NCBI RefSeq assembly: GCF_001540865.1 | Contig: NC_033638.1 | Location: 10,597,755 to 10,661,754 of the forward strand | Origin: Ananas comosus | Taxonomy: Eukaryota; Streptophyta; Magnoliopsida; Poales; Bromeliaceae | Direction: 5' to 3' | Length of the DNA stretch: 64,000 nt | In this document: positions 1 to 10,042 of the stretch, piece by piece | Numbering within the stretch: the first letter of the stretch is position 1 | Layout of the letters: the number at the start of each line of letters is the position of its first letter | Program-made: the position numbers and the translations under genes | Notes under the pieces: model-generated | Seen by the model: the letters and a program-made list of their open reading frames with translations, nothing else | Databases searched by the model: none | Told to the model about the DNA's origin: nothing

Positions 1-1475
1 AATGCTTTCTCGAAGTCTACCTTGATGCTTGCACATTCTCTCTCAGTTTTTGAACACCAGTTTATTAATTCACTTGCAGTGACGAACGAATCGGCCAATA
101 GTCGGTCCTTGAGAAATGCTGATTGCGAAGAGGTAATGATGGATGGCAGAGCGAGTGCGAGTCTATTGGCCAATACTTTGGAGATGATTTTTTGGATTCC
201 ATTGATGAGGCTAATGGGGCGGAAGTCTTTGGCTTTACGCGCTCCTTCTATTTTAGGGATGAGGCACACGAAGGAATAGTCGGTCGGTCCAGTGAAGAGT
301 TTATCTTCATGGAGTTCAATGAAAACCCGAAAGATATCGTCCTTAACCGACTCCCAGAAGGTTTGGAAGAAAAGAAGTGGGAAACCGTCCGGCCCGGGGG
401 ACTTATCACTGCCAAGTTGAAAGGTAGCTGTCTTAACTTCGTCTAGGGTGAAAGGGGAAGTTAGTGAGTCAGGATTGACTAAAGTATTGGTTTGGTAAAG
501 GCCACTCCAATCTCCAAAAGAAGGTGGGTTGTCCGCTGCTTGCCCGAACACTCGCTTGAACGAATGGAAAAAGTAGGATCTCTTGAGCTCTTCGTTGGAG
601 ATTTGCTGACCCGCATCGTCCTCGATGACGTCGATAGTGTTGTTGCGCGTTCGTCCGTTAGCCACGGCATGAAAAAATTTGGTGTTGCCATCACCTTCCC
701 TTAACCAGAGCTGTTTGGCCCTGGTCTTCCACAAGATTTCCTCCTCCTCTAGGATTAGCGAAAGGTGTGACTTTAGCTCAGCCCGTTTAAGTAAGGCTTC
801 CTGGGGCAAGTCTTGCTTTTCCTCGAGGTGGTCGATGCTCTGAAGTTCGGTCATTAATTGTTTCTTGGTTAGCGAAATGCTGTGGAAGTGAGTCCTGCAC
901 CATTCCTTTATTCGGACCCTGCAGTGTCTGAGCTTGGCCGTTATAGTGAGGATCGCCGAGTTCTTGCGACCAGTTTCGTTCCACCAGAGAGGTACATTGG
1001 AAAGAAAATCCTCCTTTGTGAGCCAGACCCGCTCAAACCGAAATCTTCTAGGCACAGGGGAGCGCCCCGTATTGAGAACAATCGGGGTATGGTCGGATGT
1101 GATCCTGGGAAGAGCCTTGACCTTACAGAGAGGGAAAGATTGGTCCCATTCCGTTGAGACAAGGAATCGATCAAGCTTGGCCAGAGTGGGTGTGAGTTGC
1201 ATATTCGACCAAGTGTAATTTTGGTTAGACAAAGGTAGGTCTATGACTGCGAGATCAGAGATGAGATCCGTGAACATGGACATAGCTTTATTACTCCACT
1301 GTTTGCCTTTCCTTTCCGATTGATTTTTAGTGAAGTTGAAGTCCCCGCAGATTGCCTAGTTTGAGGTGCATGAGGCACGAAGAGATTTGAGTTCTGAGCA
1401 GAACTCCTCTTTGCCGTCCCACGCTGACGGCCCGTAGACGTTGGTGATGTAGAAGGGCTTTCCACTAGTGACAAT
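1..1475 (-). mobile_element. 5'-truncated LINE (L1/RIRE-like non-LTR retrotransposon), endonuclease C-terminus plus reverse transcriptase start
   Basis: Reading the minus strand gives one nearly continuous frame from about 1470 to base 1 that continues past the window edge. It starts inside an apurinic-type endonuclease: an ICGDFNFTK-type motif near 1345, then a TSDHTP catalytic motif near 1098. A linker containing LREGDGNTKFFH (about 660-700) follows. The reverse transcriptase fingers come next, with a KSPGPDGFP motif near 395, then KDFRPISL, and FLKDR plus VDFEKAF at the edge. The order endonuclease-linker-RT is that of ORF2 of plant L1-type LINEs. One in-frame TAG lies just before the GDFN motif (about 1357-1359), and the endonuclease N-terminus is missing, so the copy is 5'-truncated and probably dead. 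Homology stops at about 1475, where the sequence turns AT-rich. The palm with the catalytic YxDD motif lies outside the window. Confidence 0.9.
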
Positions 1476-1953
1476 AATATGGTATTAAAATTAGTCCTAA
1501 AAATTTCTTAAGTTTTATGATATTAATTAGCGTCGTTCACCTATGAATAGTCTTTTCGATATAGAGATCGTATAATCGATTAATTAACTACAGTAAAGAG
1601 ACTAAACATTGTGATACAATTTGTGGTCTGGGTAGTAGCATCAAAATTAATCTTTAAGTTTTTTCATATTTTTTTTTTCATATGAAATATAATTTGGTTG
1701 TGATATTTTCCGACGAATTGTGCGCACTTACCTGAAATTTTCATCTGACGTCGAGTGCAAAACCGAGGACTTGCCGACCAAGTGCGTTTGACCGAGGCCG
1801 AAAACGGTCCAATTGCAAGATCCAAGTTTTGTGGGGAGTCGCTTTCCGAAATTCCGAGGCGGGGCCATGCACGCAAACGGTAACGGACGTTACGTTACGT
1901 CTCACGACGTCCTGTAGCTGACACGTTCAGTTATACTCTATATATTATATATT

Positions 1954-2000
<47 letters not shown>
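1476..2000. other. AT-rich intergenic spacer ending in a TA microsatellite
   Basis: No coding frame or RNA gene is visible. The stretch runs from the truncation point of the LINE into AT-rich DNA. A somewhat GC-richer patch (about 1700-1920) contains several ACGT cores. It ends in a (TA)n tract (about 1957-2000) that flanks the adjacent MITE. Confidence 0.6.
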
Positions 2001-2219
2001 GAGTAGAGCTAGAATACTTGTAAAAGTATCACCCAAGTAATACTTGTGTCTTTTTAGCCCTTGGATGGAGAGATATGAGGTTAAGATGATGGTGGCAGGT
2101 GGTGGTAGGTGAAATAGTGTTTGATCCAAGGACTATTAGTAATCAAAAAGTAGATCCAATGGCTAAAAACATACAAGTATCACTTGGGTGATACTTGTAA
2201 AAGTATTCTATCTCTACTC
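2001..2219. mobile_element. Fold-back MITE embedded in a TA microsatellite (copy 1)
   Basis: The ends form an inverted repeat of almost 50 bp with few mismatches: the left end starts GAGTAGAGCTAGAATACTTG and the right end, read in reverse complement, starts GAGTAGAGATAGAATACTTT. Both arms continue into a shared AAGTATCACCCAAGT-type motif. The element is about 220 bp, has no coding capacity, and is flanked on both sides by (TA)n. That placement resembles the rice Micron elements, which insert into TA microsatellites. No separate target-site duplication can be recognised because the flank is itself a repeat. Confidence 0.75.
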
Positions 2220-2400
2220 ATATATATATATATATATATATAGTTCACATATATAAAATTAACCATCTCGCCTCGAATCTACTAGAGCTAAAACAACACA
2301 GTGAGATTCTGTATAGTGCTCATATATATATATATATGCGTTTTATTAGTCTCGGGAATGAGTACGCACAGCTTGTTATATTTGTAAACAAAGTCTCTTT

Positions 2401-2402
<2 letters not shown>

Positions 2403-2436
<34 letters not shown>
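2403..2436. repeat. (GA)n microsatellite in the DVL-like gene promoter
   Basis: An uninterrupted run of about 15 GA dinucleotides lies about 120 bases before the TATA box of the DVL-like gene. GA repeats in plant promoters can bind BBR/BPC (GAGA-binding) factors; whether this one does cannot be seen here. Confidence 0.9.
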
Positions 2437-2439
<3 letters not shown>

Positions 2440-2556
2440 GTTAGGGACTCGAGGCAAAAGCCATACGAGTAGTAGTAGTACTGGAACACCCAAGTGTGGT
2501 AACCCCACTACATATCTACCACTTTCATTTCCCACTTTCACCTTCCTCATCCGATC

Positions 2557-2564
2557 TATAAATA
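2557..2564 (+). promoter_or_regulatory. TATA box of the DVL/RTFL-like gene
   Basis: A perfect TATAAATA lies about 190 bases before the start codon at 2756. It implies transcription start near 2590 and a leader of about 165 bases. It is the only good TATA motif in the right place for the small gene downstream. Confidence 0.6.
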
Positions 2565-2755
2565 TCGGAACTCCACTTCCCAATCCACTCTAAGCTCATC
2601 GTTTCCAACCTATATACATAAACCCAACTCCTCCTCTCCTGTAGCTTTATATTTCCACTATATCTCGGAGCTCAAGTACTAGCGATATAGCGCAGGAAAA
2701 TAATTAAGGAGCAGCTTCGAAGGAAATCGCTTCTCTGAGTGAGGAGATATATAGC

Positions 2756-3067
2756 ATGGAGATGTACATGGATGAGAGGTGGAAGCTGTCTAAGACGAAG
2801 GGGAGCAGGAACGGGAGCAGAAGATCAGTCATGGAAGATGGCCACGGAAGTGGGCATGGGCCCTTCTTCTTGAGGAGCTCGGGGAGCACAAGGGAATCCA
2901 CCAACACTAAGCTGAGGAGGAGTTGCAGTACCAGCGCTGCAACAAAGCCCAGGGTTTCGACCACCTTCTCCAGGCGCTGTGCTAGTCTCATAAAGGAGCA
3001 GAGGGCTCGCTTCTACATCATGCGACGCTGCGTCACCATGCTCCTCTGTTGGAGAGATTACCCGTGA
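2756..3067 (+). CDS. DVL/ROTUNDIFOLIA-like small polypeptide
   Basis: This intronless gene encodes 103 residues. The C-terminus (about residues 72-98) carries the hallmark of the plant DEVIL/ROTUNDIFOLIA-like (RTFL) family: a FSRRCASLIKEQRARFYIMR stretch followed by RCVTMLLCW. In Arabidopsis, ROT4 and DVL1 are small plasma-membrane-associated peptides that restrict polar cell proliferation, and overexpression shortens leaves, siliques and inflorescences. The N-terminal 70 residues are basic and Ser/Gly-rich without recognisable structure, as is usual in the family. The ATG at 2756 was chosen because it is the first in frame after a plausible TATA box; a second Met two codons later would barely change the product. 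The identity rests on the C-terminal motif, which is specific to this family. Confidence 0.92.
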   Translation: MEMYMDERWKLSKTKGSRNGSRRSVMEDGHGSGHGPFFLRSSGSTRESTNTKLRRSCSTSAATKPRVSTTFSRRCASLIKEQRARFYIMRRCVTMLLCWRDYP

Positions 3068-3892
3068 ATTACGACGACGTATATATTAATATAAATTAGT
3101 GGCTATATCAGTAATTGTAGTACTCATCTTTTCTGGTATTCGTGCATGGGGAAAAAAAGAAAAAAAAGAGAAAAGCTTTGTGTCTAAGAGAGAAGCGGAG
3201 CGGTGCATCCATAGGAGATCAACATAGAGAGCGAGAGAAGCGTAGGAGAAAGAGTCGAAGAGATTAAATGCGTTCTTTTTTGTTGTATATAGCACTGCTT
3301 CTTCTTTTCTTCTTTTCTTGTTTTTCCCTTGGGTTTTTGAATCAACACTTCGGAGAAGTTTAAGTTTTGGTCCTCCTTCACTACAAGGAGATATATCAAT
3401 GGTGATCATCTGTTGTTATTTATTCAATGTTGGAGTTACCAATTAATTCACTAGGGAGGAGAAAAAAAAGGAAAAAGAAAGTTTTTTTCTTTTGGATGCT
3501 CAAAATAAGATGCCCTGTGTGATTGTATATTTACTAGCTGTTAAACTGCTTTCTTAAACTATAGACTCTTTGTTTTAGTTTGTAATTAAGTGATTGATTG
3601 ATTGATTGATGGGGAGAGAGAGAGAGAGAGAGAGAGAGAGGGGGAGGGGAGGGGTTGAATGAATGAGTAGGGAATGAATGGAGGGTGGGAAGAGTGATGG
3701 CGATGGAGATGGGAACACTGTTCGGCAGTGTGGCTTCTGACAACATCGTCGTGGCTCCTGACACGCTCCATTATTGATCGCCCTTTGTTTTTATTTCTTT
3801 ATTATTTATTATTTACTGTTGTATTTTAGGTCCCAAAAAATGCTATGGTTTCGTCACTCCAACGTACTTGAATGTGAACGAATATATAACAG

Positions 3893-3924
<32 letters not shown>
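3068..3924. other. 3' flank of the DVL-like gene, with (GA)n and (TA)n microsatellites
   Basis: The first few hundred bases are probably 3' untranslated sequence. A GATT/GATG run and a (GA)n tract lie at about 3590-3645, and a (TA)n tract at 3892-3924 borders the next MITE. Open frames here are low-complexity Ser/Leu repeats produced by the microsatellite and are not genes. Confidence 0.5.
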
Positions 3925-3928
<4 letters not shown>

Positions 3929-4466
3929 CGGCTATTATCCTATTAATAGAATTAGAGCCATTGTCTTATCAAGTCGGTTTGATTGATCAGAATTTCAAAT
4001 TGATAATCAGCACCGTTGAAATTGATCTACACAATTAGAAATGTTTAGAAACCAAATTTTATAATATTTAAAAATTATTATCAGATTCATCTTAAGAGCT
4101 AAAAAATGAACGGTCGTAAATGAATAACCTTCTTAAAATAGAGGTTAGACTTTCTCAATTCATAATTAGAGTTATCAAACATTATCTAAATAGTATAAAA
4201 AATTTTCTATCAAAAATTCAAGTAATTTGGATTGCTCTACACCGTTAAACAAGCAAACGGCTCATATAGGATGTCAAAAATTGTCGATTTTACAATACTT
4301 TGATCACCATGTAAATAATTTTTAAAATTTATGAAATTTAGTTTCTAGATATTTCAAATACTCTAGATCAACTTCAACGGCTCCGATCATCGATTCGGAA
4401 TCTCAATCATCAAAAACAATTTGATAGGACAAGTGCTCATGTCCTATTAATAGGATAGTAGCTCTA

Positions 4467-4469
<3 letters not shown>
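3925..4469. mobile_element. Long fold-back MITE in a TA microsatellite (copy 2)
   Basis: The left end, AGTTCGGCTATTATCCTATT, pairs with the right end, whose reverse complement reads TGCTAGAGCTACTATCCTATT. The similarity continues inward for well over 100 bases on both arms: GTCxTATCAA, CCGTTGAARTTGATCTA and AAATTTWATAA blocks appear in the same order. The element is about 545 bp, has no coding capacity, and is bounded by (TA)n tracts on both sides (3892-3924 and 4470-4496). Arm divergence of roughly a fifth suggests an old copy. Confidence 0.8.
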
Positions 4470-4496
<27 letters not shown>

Positions 4497-4501
<5 letters not shown>

Positions 4502-4710
4502 TGGACTGGGCTACTATTAGTAGCAAAATCTCATTGTTGCTACCAGGTTTTTAGCTTTTGGATCAACTCTTTTCATTATTTCTAACCATTGGATTAAATA
4601 CTATAACCCAGTGGGGACCACTCAACTCTAACCGACTATTATCATCCTGACCCTATAATTTTTCATTCAAAGGTTAAAAACTCGATAGCAAAAAGAACGT
4701 TTTACAATGT
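4497..4710. mobile_element. Partial fold-back MITE of the same class (copy 3)
   Basis: This stretch starts immediately after the TA tract that ends copy 2. A left arm (GGGCTACTATTAGTAGCAAA, then a TTTTTAGCTTTTGGAT block) matches in reverse complement the right portion (TTTTTGCTATCGAGTTTTTA and following). The outermost right terminus is not present, so the copy looks truncated near 4710. Confidence 0.55.
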
Positions 4711-7030
4711 GAGGAGGCTATCTTGTCGATCTCTTTGGCAAAAGATCAGAAAGAGGCAGCTGCATGTGTTGGGCTAGCTCATCCCACTACGGCGTTGGAA
4801 ATATTAGAGCTTTCCATATATATCCTCTGTTAGGTGTAAAATAATAAGTGTGATCATCACATATAGATTCATCCAGTACTCGTACTGTGCCACTCTTAAT
4901 TAGATTTTCTCGAGCAAATTAATTTGAGGGGATTTACTAGCTAGTTTGAAAATTATGCATAGAGGGTGTAATTAAACGTGGAATTTGAGCTAAATGCATG
5001 CATGGTGTAGGCCTTCCTTAATTTTGTACATTTTGTTAGGGGCAAGGACATGGATGTGGGAGGAAATGCAAAATTCTCAAAATGCGATCTCATGTCCCTG
5101 TATGGCGACGTCATGCCGAATGATAAAACTGGGTTGAATCCTATTGTTTTTTTTTTTTTTCAACTTCATTTTATCACTTCTATCCACTCCTTAAACCAAA
5201 CGAATACGAGTAGCTACTTACGCCTACTAGCTTGGTGTACTCTATTTTCTAACTACTATTACTTCCGAGGAATTAAATAGCCCTTTCAGTAATATAACTT
5301 GGTGAGTACAGCTACAGGTCCTCCCTAATATTATTTGTACATGTTGTAAATATATTAATATTGGTTGATACACTGCAAAACAACTAATTAAGCTTCAAAC
5401 TGAAAATTTCAAATATAAGTCATTAATTAAATTATTAACCAACTGTGCAGATATATACGATCAGTGAATTAACAAAATATCAGTGCAGCGCTGTTGGGGC
5501 CTGGGCCCTGGGGAGAGCCTAAAGCATTAATTCTCCTCCTTAAAAACCTGAACTGTACTAGAGTGTTAATTGGTAATTAAGTTTTGGGTCTTCCAAGTGA
5601 GCACAATTAATTATTAATTGATTTGTTCATGCACCTCTCATTACAGAGAGGTCTTAATTACTCAAAAGCATTAAGAATTCGCATCACGATGCATCCACTG
5701 TGGTTCGTACAGATGCCAGTTGGACAACAGTAGGCCACACACATGGGGGTAAGGCATGCGTACCCCAACTCCAATCACTCCAAACCCAATTAGCTAGTAG
5801 GTTCATCAGTAGTCCAAGCCCACCGAGCCCGGAATATACGCGTCCGTGTAGTTTCCGTACGTATTCAAACCCTGTTCCCGCATGCACGTTGTGGTGGACG
5901 GATACAGCATAACTATATAATAATTAATTAGTCTAATATTTATTTATAATGTAACTCGATCAGAGTATTGTTCTTCTTAATTAGTTCATTAATCAACGTA
6001 GAATGAGGCAAGAGGATCACCAACCTTATTATGTTGCTCATCGTCATCCGTTGGATTGAACGAGGGTATATATGGCTATATTACTAGAGGTACGTAGAGC
6101 TGATCCCCCGGCGTAGGAGGCTGAGCACGTGATTCAGGAAAATGCAGCACATTGTGCTTTGAGCTTTTTATTTTTTTATTTTTTTGAGAAAATAATAACA
6201 TGCTTCGAATTCAAAACTAATTTTATTTTAAAATACAAAATAACTAAACTTTAAATTCAAAACTTGATGGGAAACTAATTATTAAAAGTCCTATCATTTA
6301 CGCTAGAAACGATCGGTATTATGCTTTGAACCTTGACCATTTTAAGCCTAGTATATATATGTAGATCCAAGGATTCCTTTTGTGGGGGCAAGAAAAGAGT
6401 TGGGCTCCATCACATGAAGTCGTACAAAACAAATATAATGATTGAAACTCAATTTTGTCGCTTACCATTTTCGTTTCTTTCATTTGTACATAATTCGGAC
6501 AAGATTGGAGAGTGTCCTGCTTAGTTGAAGCCTTGAAGGTGTACTAATAAATTCGCCACTTAAAAGTTCAACCTCAGCTGCCCATTACTCTTAATTTTAT
6601 ATTATGAAGAATTGAAATTTTTTCCGCCGTTTATAAGATATATAACTAGATAACTTGCTCTAAATATATATATATACAATACTATTTATACATTCAAAAT
6701 TGTACATAAATTTTGCACGCTTTTCATCCAAAAATAATCTCTTAACGTTAGTTATATCAATTAAAGAGTAAATTAGAGCATTATCTTTAATCGATATATA
6801 TATATGTATATGTCAACGACCCACTGCCTTTTTGGAGGTGGAATCCGGCGACGATTATCTTTGGACACCAAATTCTGGGCCGAAAAGCCAGCGACAAGAT
6901 AATGGTTTCCCCCTAATTAATAAGAGCATTCCAACACCAAATTCTCAAGCGGATTCATCCCAGAGAATCGTCAGCCGTTCGTCGATGAATACGATAATGT
7001 TCGCATCCCCGACATCAAATTCAAGCTGAT
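4711..7030. other. AT-rich intergenic spacer without recognisable genes
   Basis: About 2.3 kb with scattered short TA tracts (for example near 6668 and 6797) and a poly-T run near 5148. A less AT-rich island at about 5680-5915 has short open frames on both strands but no recognisable domain. I see no RNA gene or complete transposon. Confidence 0.5.
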
Positions 7031-7170
7031 ACCGTTTCTAGAGCAAGTGGTAAAGGATTTGGTAGTTGGCATTCGAGACCCAAGTTCGAATCCTAATTGA
7101 TTCATATTTTCAGCTAAATTTATTTCTGTATAAAATAAACGAAGCAGATAGTGTGCTACCTATCTCTCCA
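7027..7170 (+). mobile_element. tRNA-derived SINE
   Basis: A box A-like segment (about 7041-7052, GAGCAAGTGGTA) is followed about 40 bases later by a near-perfect polymerase III box B (AGTTCGAATCC, 7083-7093). A non-tRNA body ending in an A-rich tail follows. The 3' body (GCTAAATTTAT...GAAGCAGATAGTGTG) recurs near 15354-15420, which shows it is a dispersed family. The cloverleaf does not fold well enough to be a working tRNA gene. Confidence 0.55.
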
Positions 7171-7931
7171 AAAAAATTCAAGGTGATAATCATCGATTAG
7201 TTACAACGAAGGCTCGCCGCGACAAGAGGGGCACCCGGAACAAAGAAGAAAAGATGTAAAATATTACCGTTATATTGTGTCACTGGCACTTCCAATCAAT
7301 CAAATTTGTGTTTTAGAATACATCAAATCATTATAATCTTTAATTATGTGTATACGTTTATTTTTTTAAAAAAATAATATTTAGTTAATTTAAAAATATA
7401 GATGTGGTATAAGAGACGCGTGACATAAAAATATCACCCGGTCACGTCGGAGAAGTACGATAAAACAAGATCCGTCCCTCGGGCAAACGCACGTGGGATG
7501 GGACCCATTGACATGTGGCCACGTACTCATGTGCCTCATTCGCTCCGTGTAGTCGTGTAGATGGGGAACGGAGCTTTCTTTCACTCCCCTCGTCCCACAA
7601 CAAAATAAACGATGAATGAACGTTTCACAAAAAATCTTAAAATAAAAAATAGTAATGAGTAAATAAATTTGTTAATCCCGAATATGCTTTTCAATTTTCT
7701 TTAACTTAATGAGAACGAAATTCTTTATTTCAAACTGGATTTACAAAGGCCTAGCTCGAAGCATTCACGCGAGTCCTCCTCACACACCTAGAAAAGCCTC
7801 ACTCTAACAACACAATCACAAACCACAGCACAAGTTTCTCAATGTTTCCTAGTAATAAAGTGCATTTTGTCCGAAAAGCCAAAAACACTGCAGTAAGAAG
7901 ATTATTATTAGATCGTTACAGCGCAATCCTT
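7171..7931. other. Spacer and 3' flank of the FHY1-like gene
   Basis: The part nearest 7931 is presumably 3' untranslated sequence of the minus-strand FHY1-like gene. The rest is AT-rich without recognisable content. Confidence 0.4.
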
Positions 7932-9787
7932 CTAAAGCATCAGCGTAGAGAAATACTGTTCGAATTCCTGATCGATCGTCAATTTCTGCGCACCCAATCG
8001 AGCTTCTGAATAGGTTAAAATATCATTAACATCTACCGATTAAAAATGCGCCAGCATTTATAGAGTAGATTGATGAGAGAAGCATTCATACCTTGTCCAA
8101 GACTCCACTGTCCAGATGGAAGAACAAACGCGTTTGATAATATCTCCGCATCTGAACACTCCATGCCGTTTCTCAGAATTTCTGAAGTAATATCATCATC
8201 AAATTCCTCGAATCCCTGAAGCAACGCCGTCATATCTTTATACTCTGGACCAAATTGGAAATCATTCACCAGCCGTCCATTTTCTGCCATAGTGTTTACC
8301 ACTGCGGAATTATCACTGTGGAAGGAAGTGATACTGCTCCCAGAAGCATTGTCGCTGGAACTGTTAGAAGACGTAGAAGGCCGATCTGGGAACACCAGTC
8401 TCCCGGATAATTTCTCAGTGCTACCCTTAAAGTTGGCTTGAAGGGCACTATCATAATCTTCAATGGAAATGATACTGTCCCTATCAGATTCTTCTTCTTC
8501 TGGTCCGTCTCTCATGATCTCTTTGCCTCTTGGGTATTTCTCTCCATGCTGTGTAACTTCTTTAGCTGCAGACTCATGATTGAAGCTATTCAAACCATCC
8601 CGAAACCTAAATTTGTGCTTCGACACTGGCAATTCTGAATCATTGAGCTCACAAAGTAGCTTCCTTTTCTTATTCACCTCGTTGCCAACCTGAGAAAATT
8701 CTTCGGAGGGATTGGAGCTACAATGCAATGATGAAATGAGAGGTCATATAAAGAACTATCAAATGCATTACTACTAATATACCTTATGACAAAAGCATGA
8801 AATTGGATCGCATACCGGTCTTGTATCGTCGCCAACAAAGGATAATGTGAAACAAATGAATGTGTTTTTTGGCCCGTATTCTCTGCTAGTGCTATCTCAC
8901 TAGCATGAGTTTGTTCAGAACATACTGATCGATACACAGGGAGGCAGTTGTTTGCACGTACTCATATTTTGTAAACCAAAATTACCTTCTCAAACCGTTT
9001 CCAGATTATTCAGACATCAATACTACAAGCTTAGGAATCTAAGATACCTTTCAAACTATATTCCGAGTATGATCATTCTGTGTTCTCTTCATAAGTAAAA
9101 ATACACTACAACGATTTAACTTAGAAAACTAAATCAGTTGCCCGCTGATTTCTCTTGTCAAACCACTAGCTCAACTTACACATAGCACATCATAATCGGA
9201 AAAATAGGCACAAAACTATTAAAACAGCTTATGCTGCAGTTTACTCTCGATCAGAGAATCTACTGAAGAAGACAAAGCAAGTGTTGATTCGGCTCAAAGA
9301 AGCTGCTTGCCACAACGCAGCTGCAAAGGCCCTACTTATTGAGCGCGAGCATGGCAAGTGTATTGTAGCTGAAGGGGATTTGATTGATGCAGATGGAAAC
9401 TCCTCCTAAAGATGACGTGACAACCGAATCGCCAGATATCGCTTCTTCCTTTGCTAAGAAAACTGCGTGGTCCTCGTCGAACTAATTAATTCAACTTGAA
9501 GTAGAAATTAAAGTTCGGAGTTTTAATTGGAACTGATAGAAGAAGTATGGTGACCTAGATGGAACTTAATCATCAACCAATTGGGGAATTCGCGCTACGG
9601 CAAGCTCGAGCAACTCGATCAAAATAGCAGAGAACAGTTTGTTCCGCGCGAGGATTGAAGAAGAACGGTGCGCAAATTTCCATTTTTCCCTTCGGTAAAT
9701 AAGAAAGAAATTAACTGAAAAGAAGGGAGAAATCGCAGCCCCTAACCTGTTGATCAGAGCCTGTTCCTCCATGTCGACTTCATCCAT
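7932..9787 (-). CDS. FHY1/FHL-like phytochrome A nuclear-import adaptor
   Basis: Three exons on the minus strand (9787-9747, 8717-8092, 8005-7932) join in frame to 246 residues. All junctions are GT-AG. Arabidopsis FHY1 and FHL bind far-red-activated phytochrome A, carry it into the nucleus and link it to transcription factors. Family marks visible here are a short acidic N-terminus, a nuclear localisation signal (KKRKLL, residues 30-35), a low-complexity Ser/Asp-rich middle, and the conserved C-terminal phyA-binding region: LPSGQWSLGQ, then EFEQYFSTLML as the last 11 residues. The last part is encoded by the separate 74-base final exon. Intron 1 is about 1 kb and contains an opposite-strand coding fragment. 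The length is close to that of FHY1. Exon 1 (13 codons) is the least certain part. Confidence 0.85.
9215..9485 (+). pseudogene. Degenerate coding fragment of unknown family inside the FHY1-like intron
   Basis: On the strand opposite the host gene, a frame from about 9217 reads KTIKTAYAAVYSRSENLLKK, followed by a lysine/alanine-rich helical segment (KQVLIRLKEAA...ALLIEREHGKCIV) and an acidic tail. It stops at TAA (about 9407). A one-base shift opens a second frame, ETPPKDDVTTESPDIASSFA, that runs to a TAA just after a WSSSN ending at about 9485. Two protein-like segments joined by a single frameshift suggest a C-terminal exon of some other gene that was inserted and then decayed. I do not recognise the parent family. 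Confidence 0.4.
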
Positions 9788-9852
9788 CGGTCCCTCGCAT
9801 TAGCGCAAAACACCCATCTCGAATCAAACGAGCTACGGTCGACAAATCCCTA

Positions 9853-9900
<48 letters not shown>

Positions 9901-9944
9901 AAACTTTCCCCTTTTCTTCTAACTTTTAGGACGAGGATTCCCTC

Positions 9945-9978
<34 letters not shown>

Positions 9979-10011
9979 AAAAGCGGAGACGAACAAGCCG
10001 ATGCGNCCCTC

Positions 10012-10042
<31 letters not shown>

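Noticed and set aside
3534..3771. Ser/Leu-rich minus-strand frames next to the DVL-like gene
   Set aside because: They are produced by the GA microsatellite and have no promoter or homology.
3540..3780. Possible microRNA precursor
   Set aside because: A short resemblance to miR396 (CTGCTTTCTTAAACT) is not supported by a hairpin or by the full mature sequence.
7083..7093. tRNA gene
   Set aside because: Only a box B-like match within a SINE; the acceptor stem and anticodon arm do not form.
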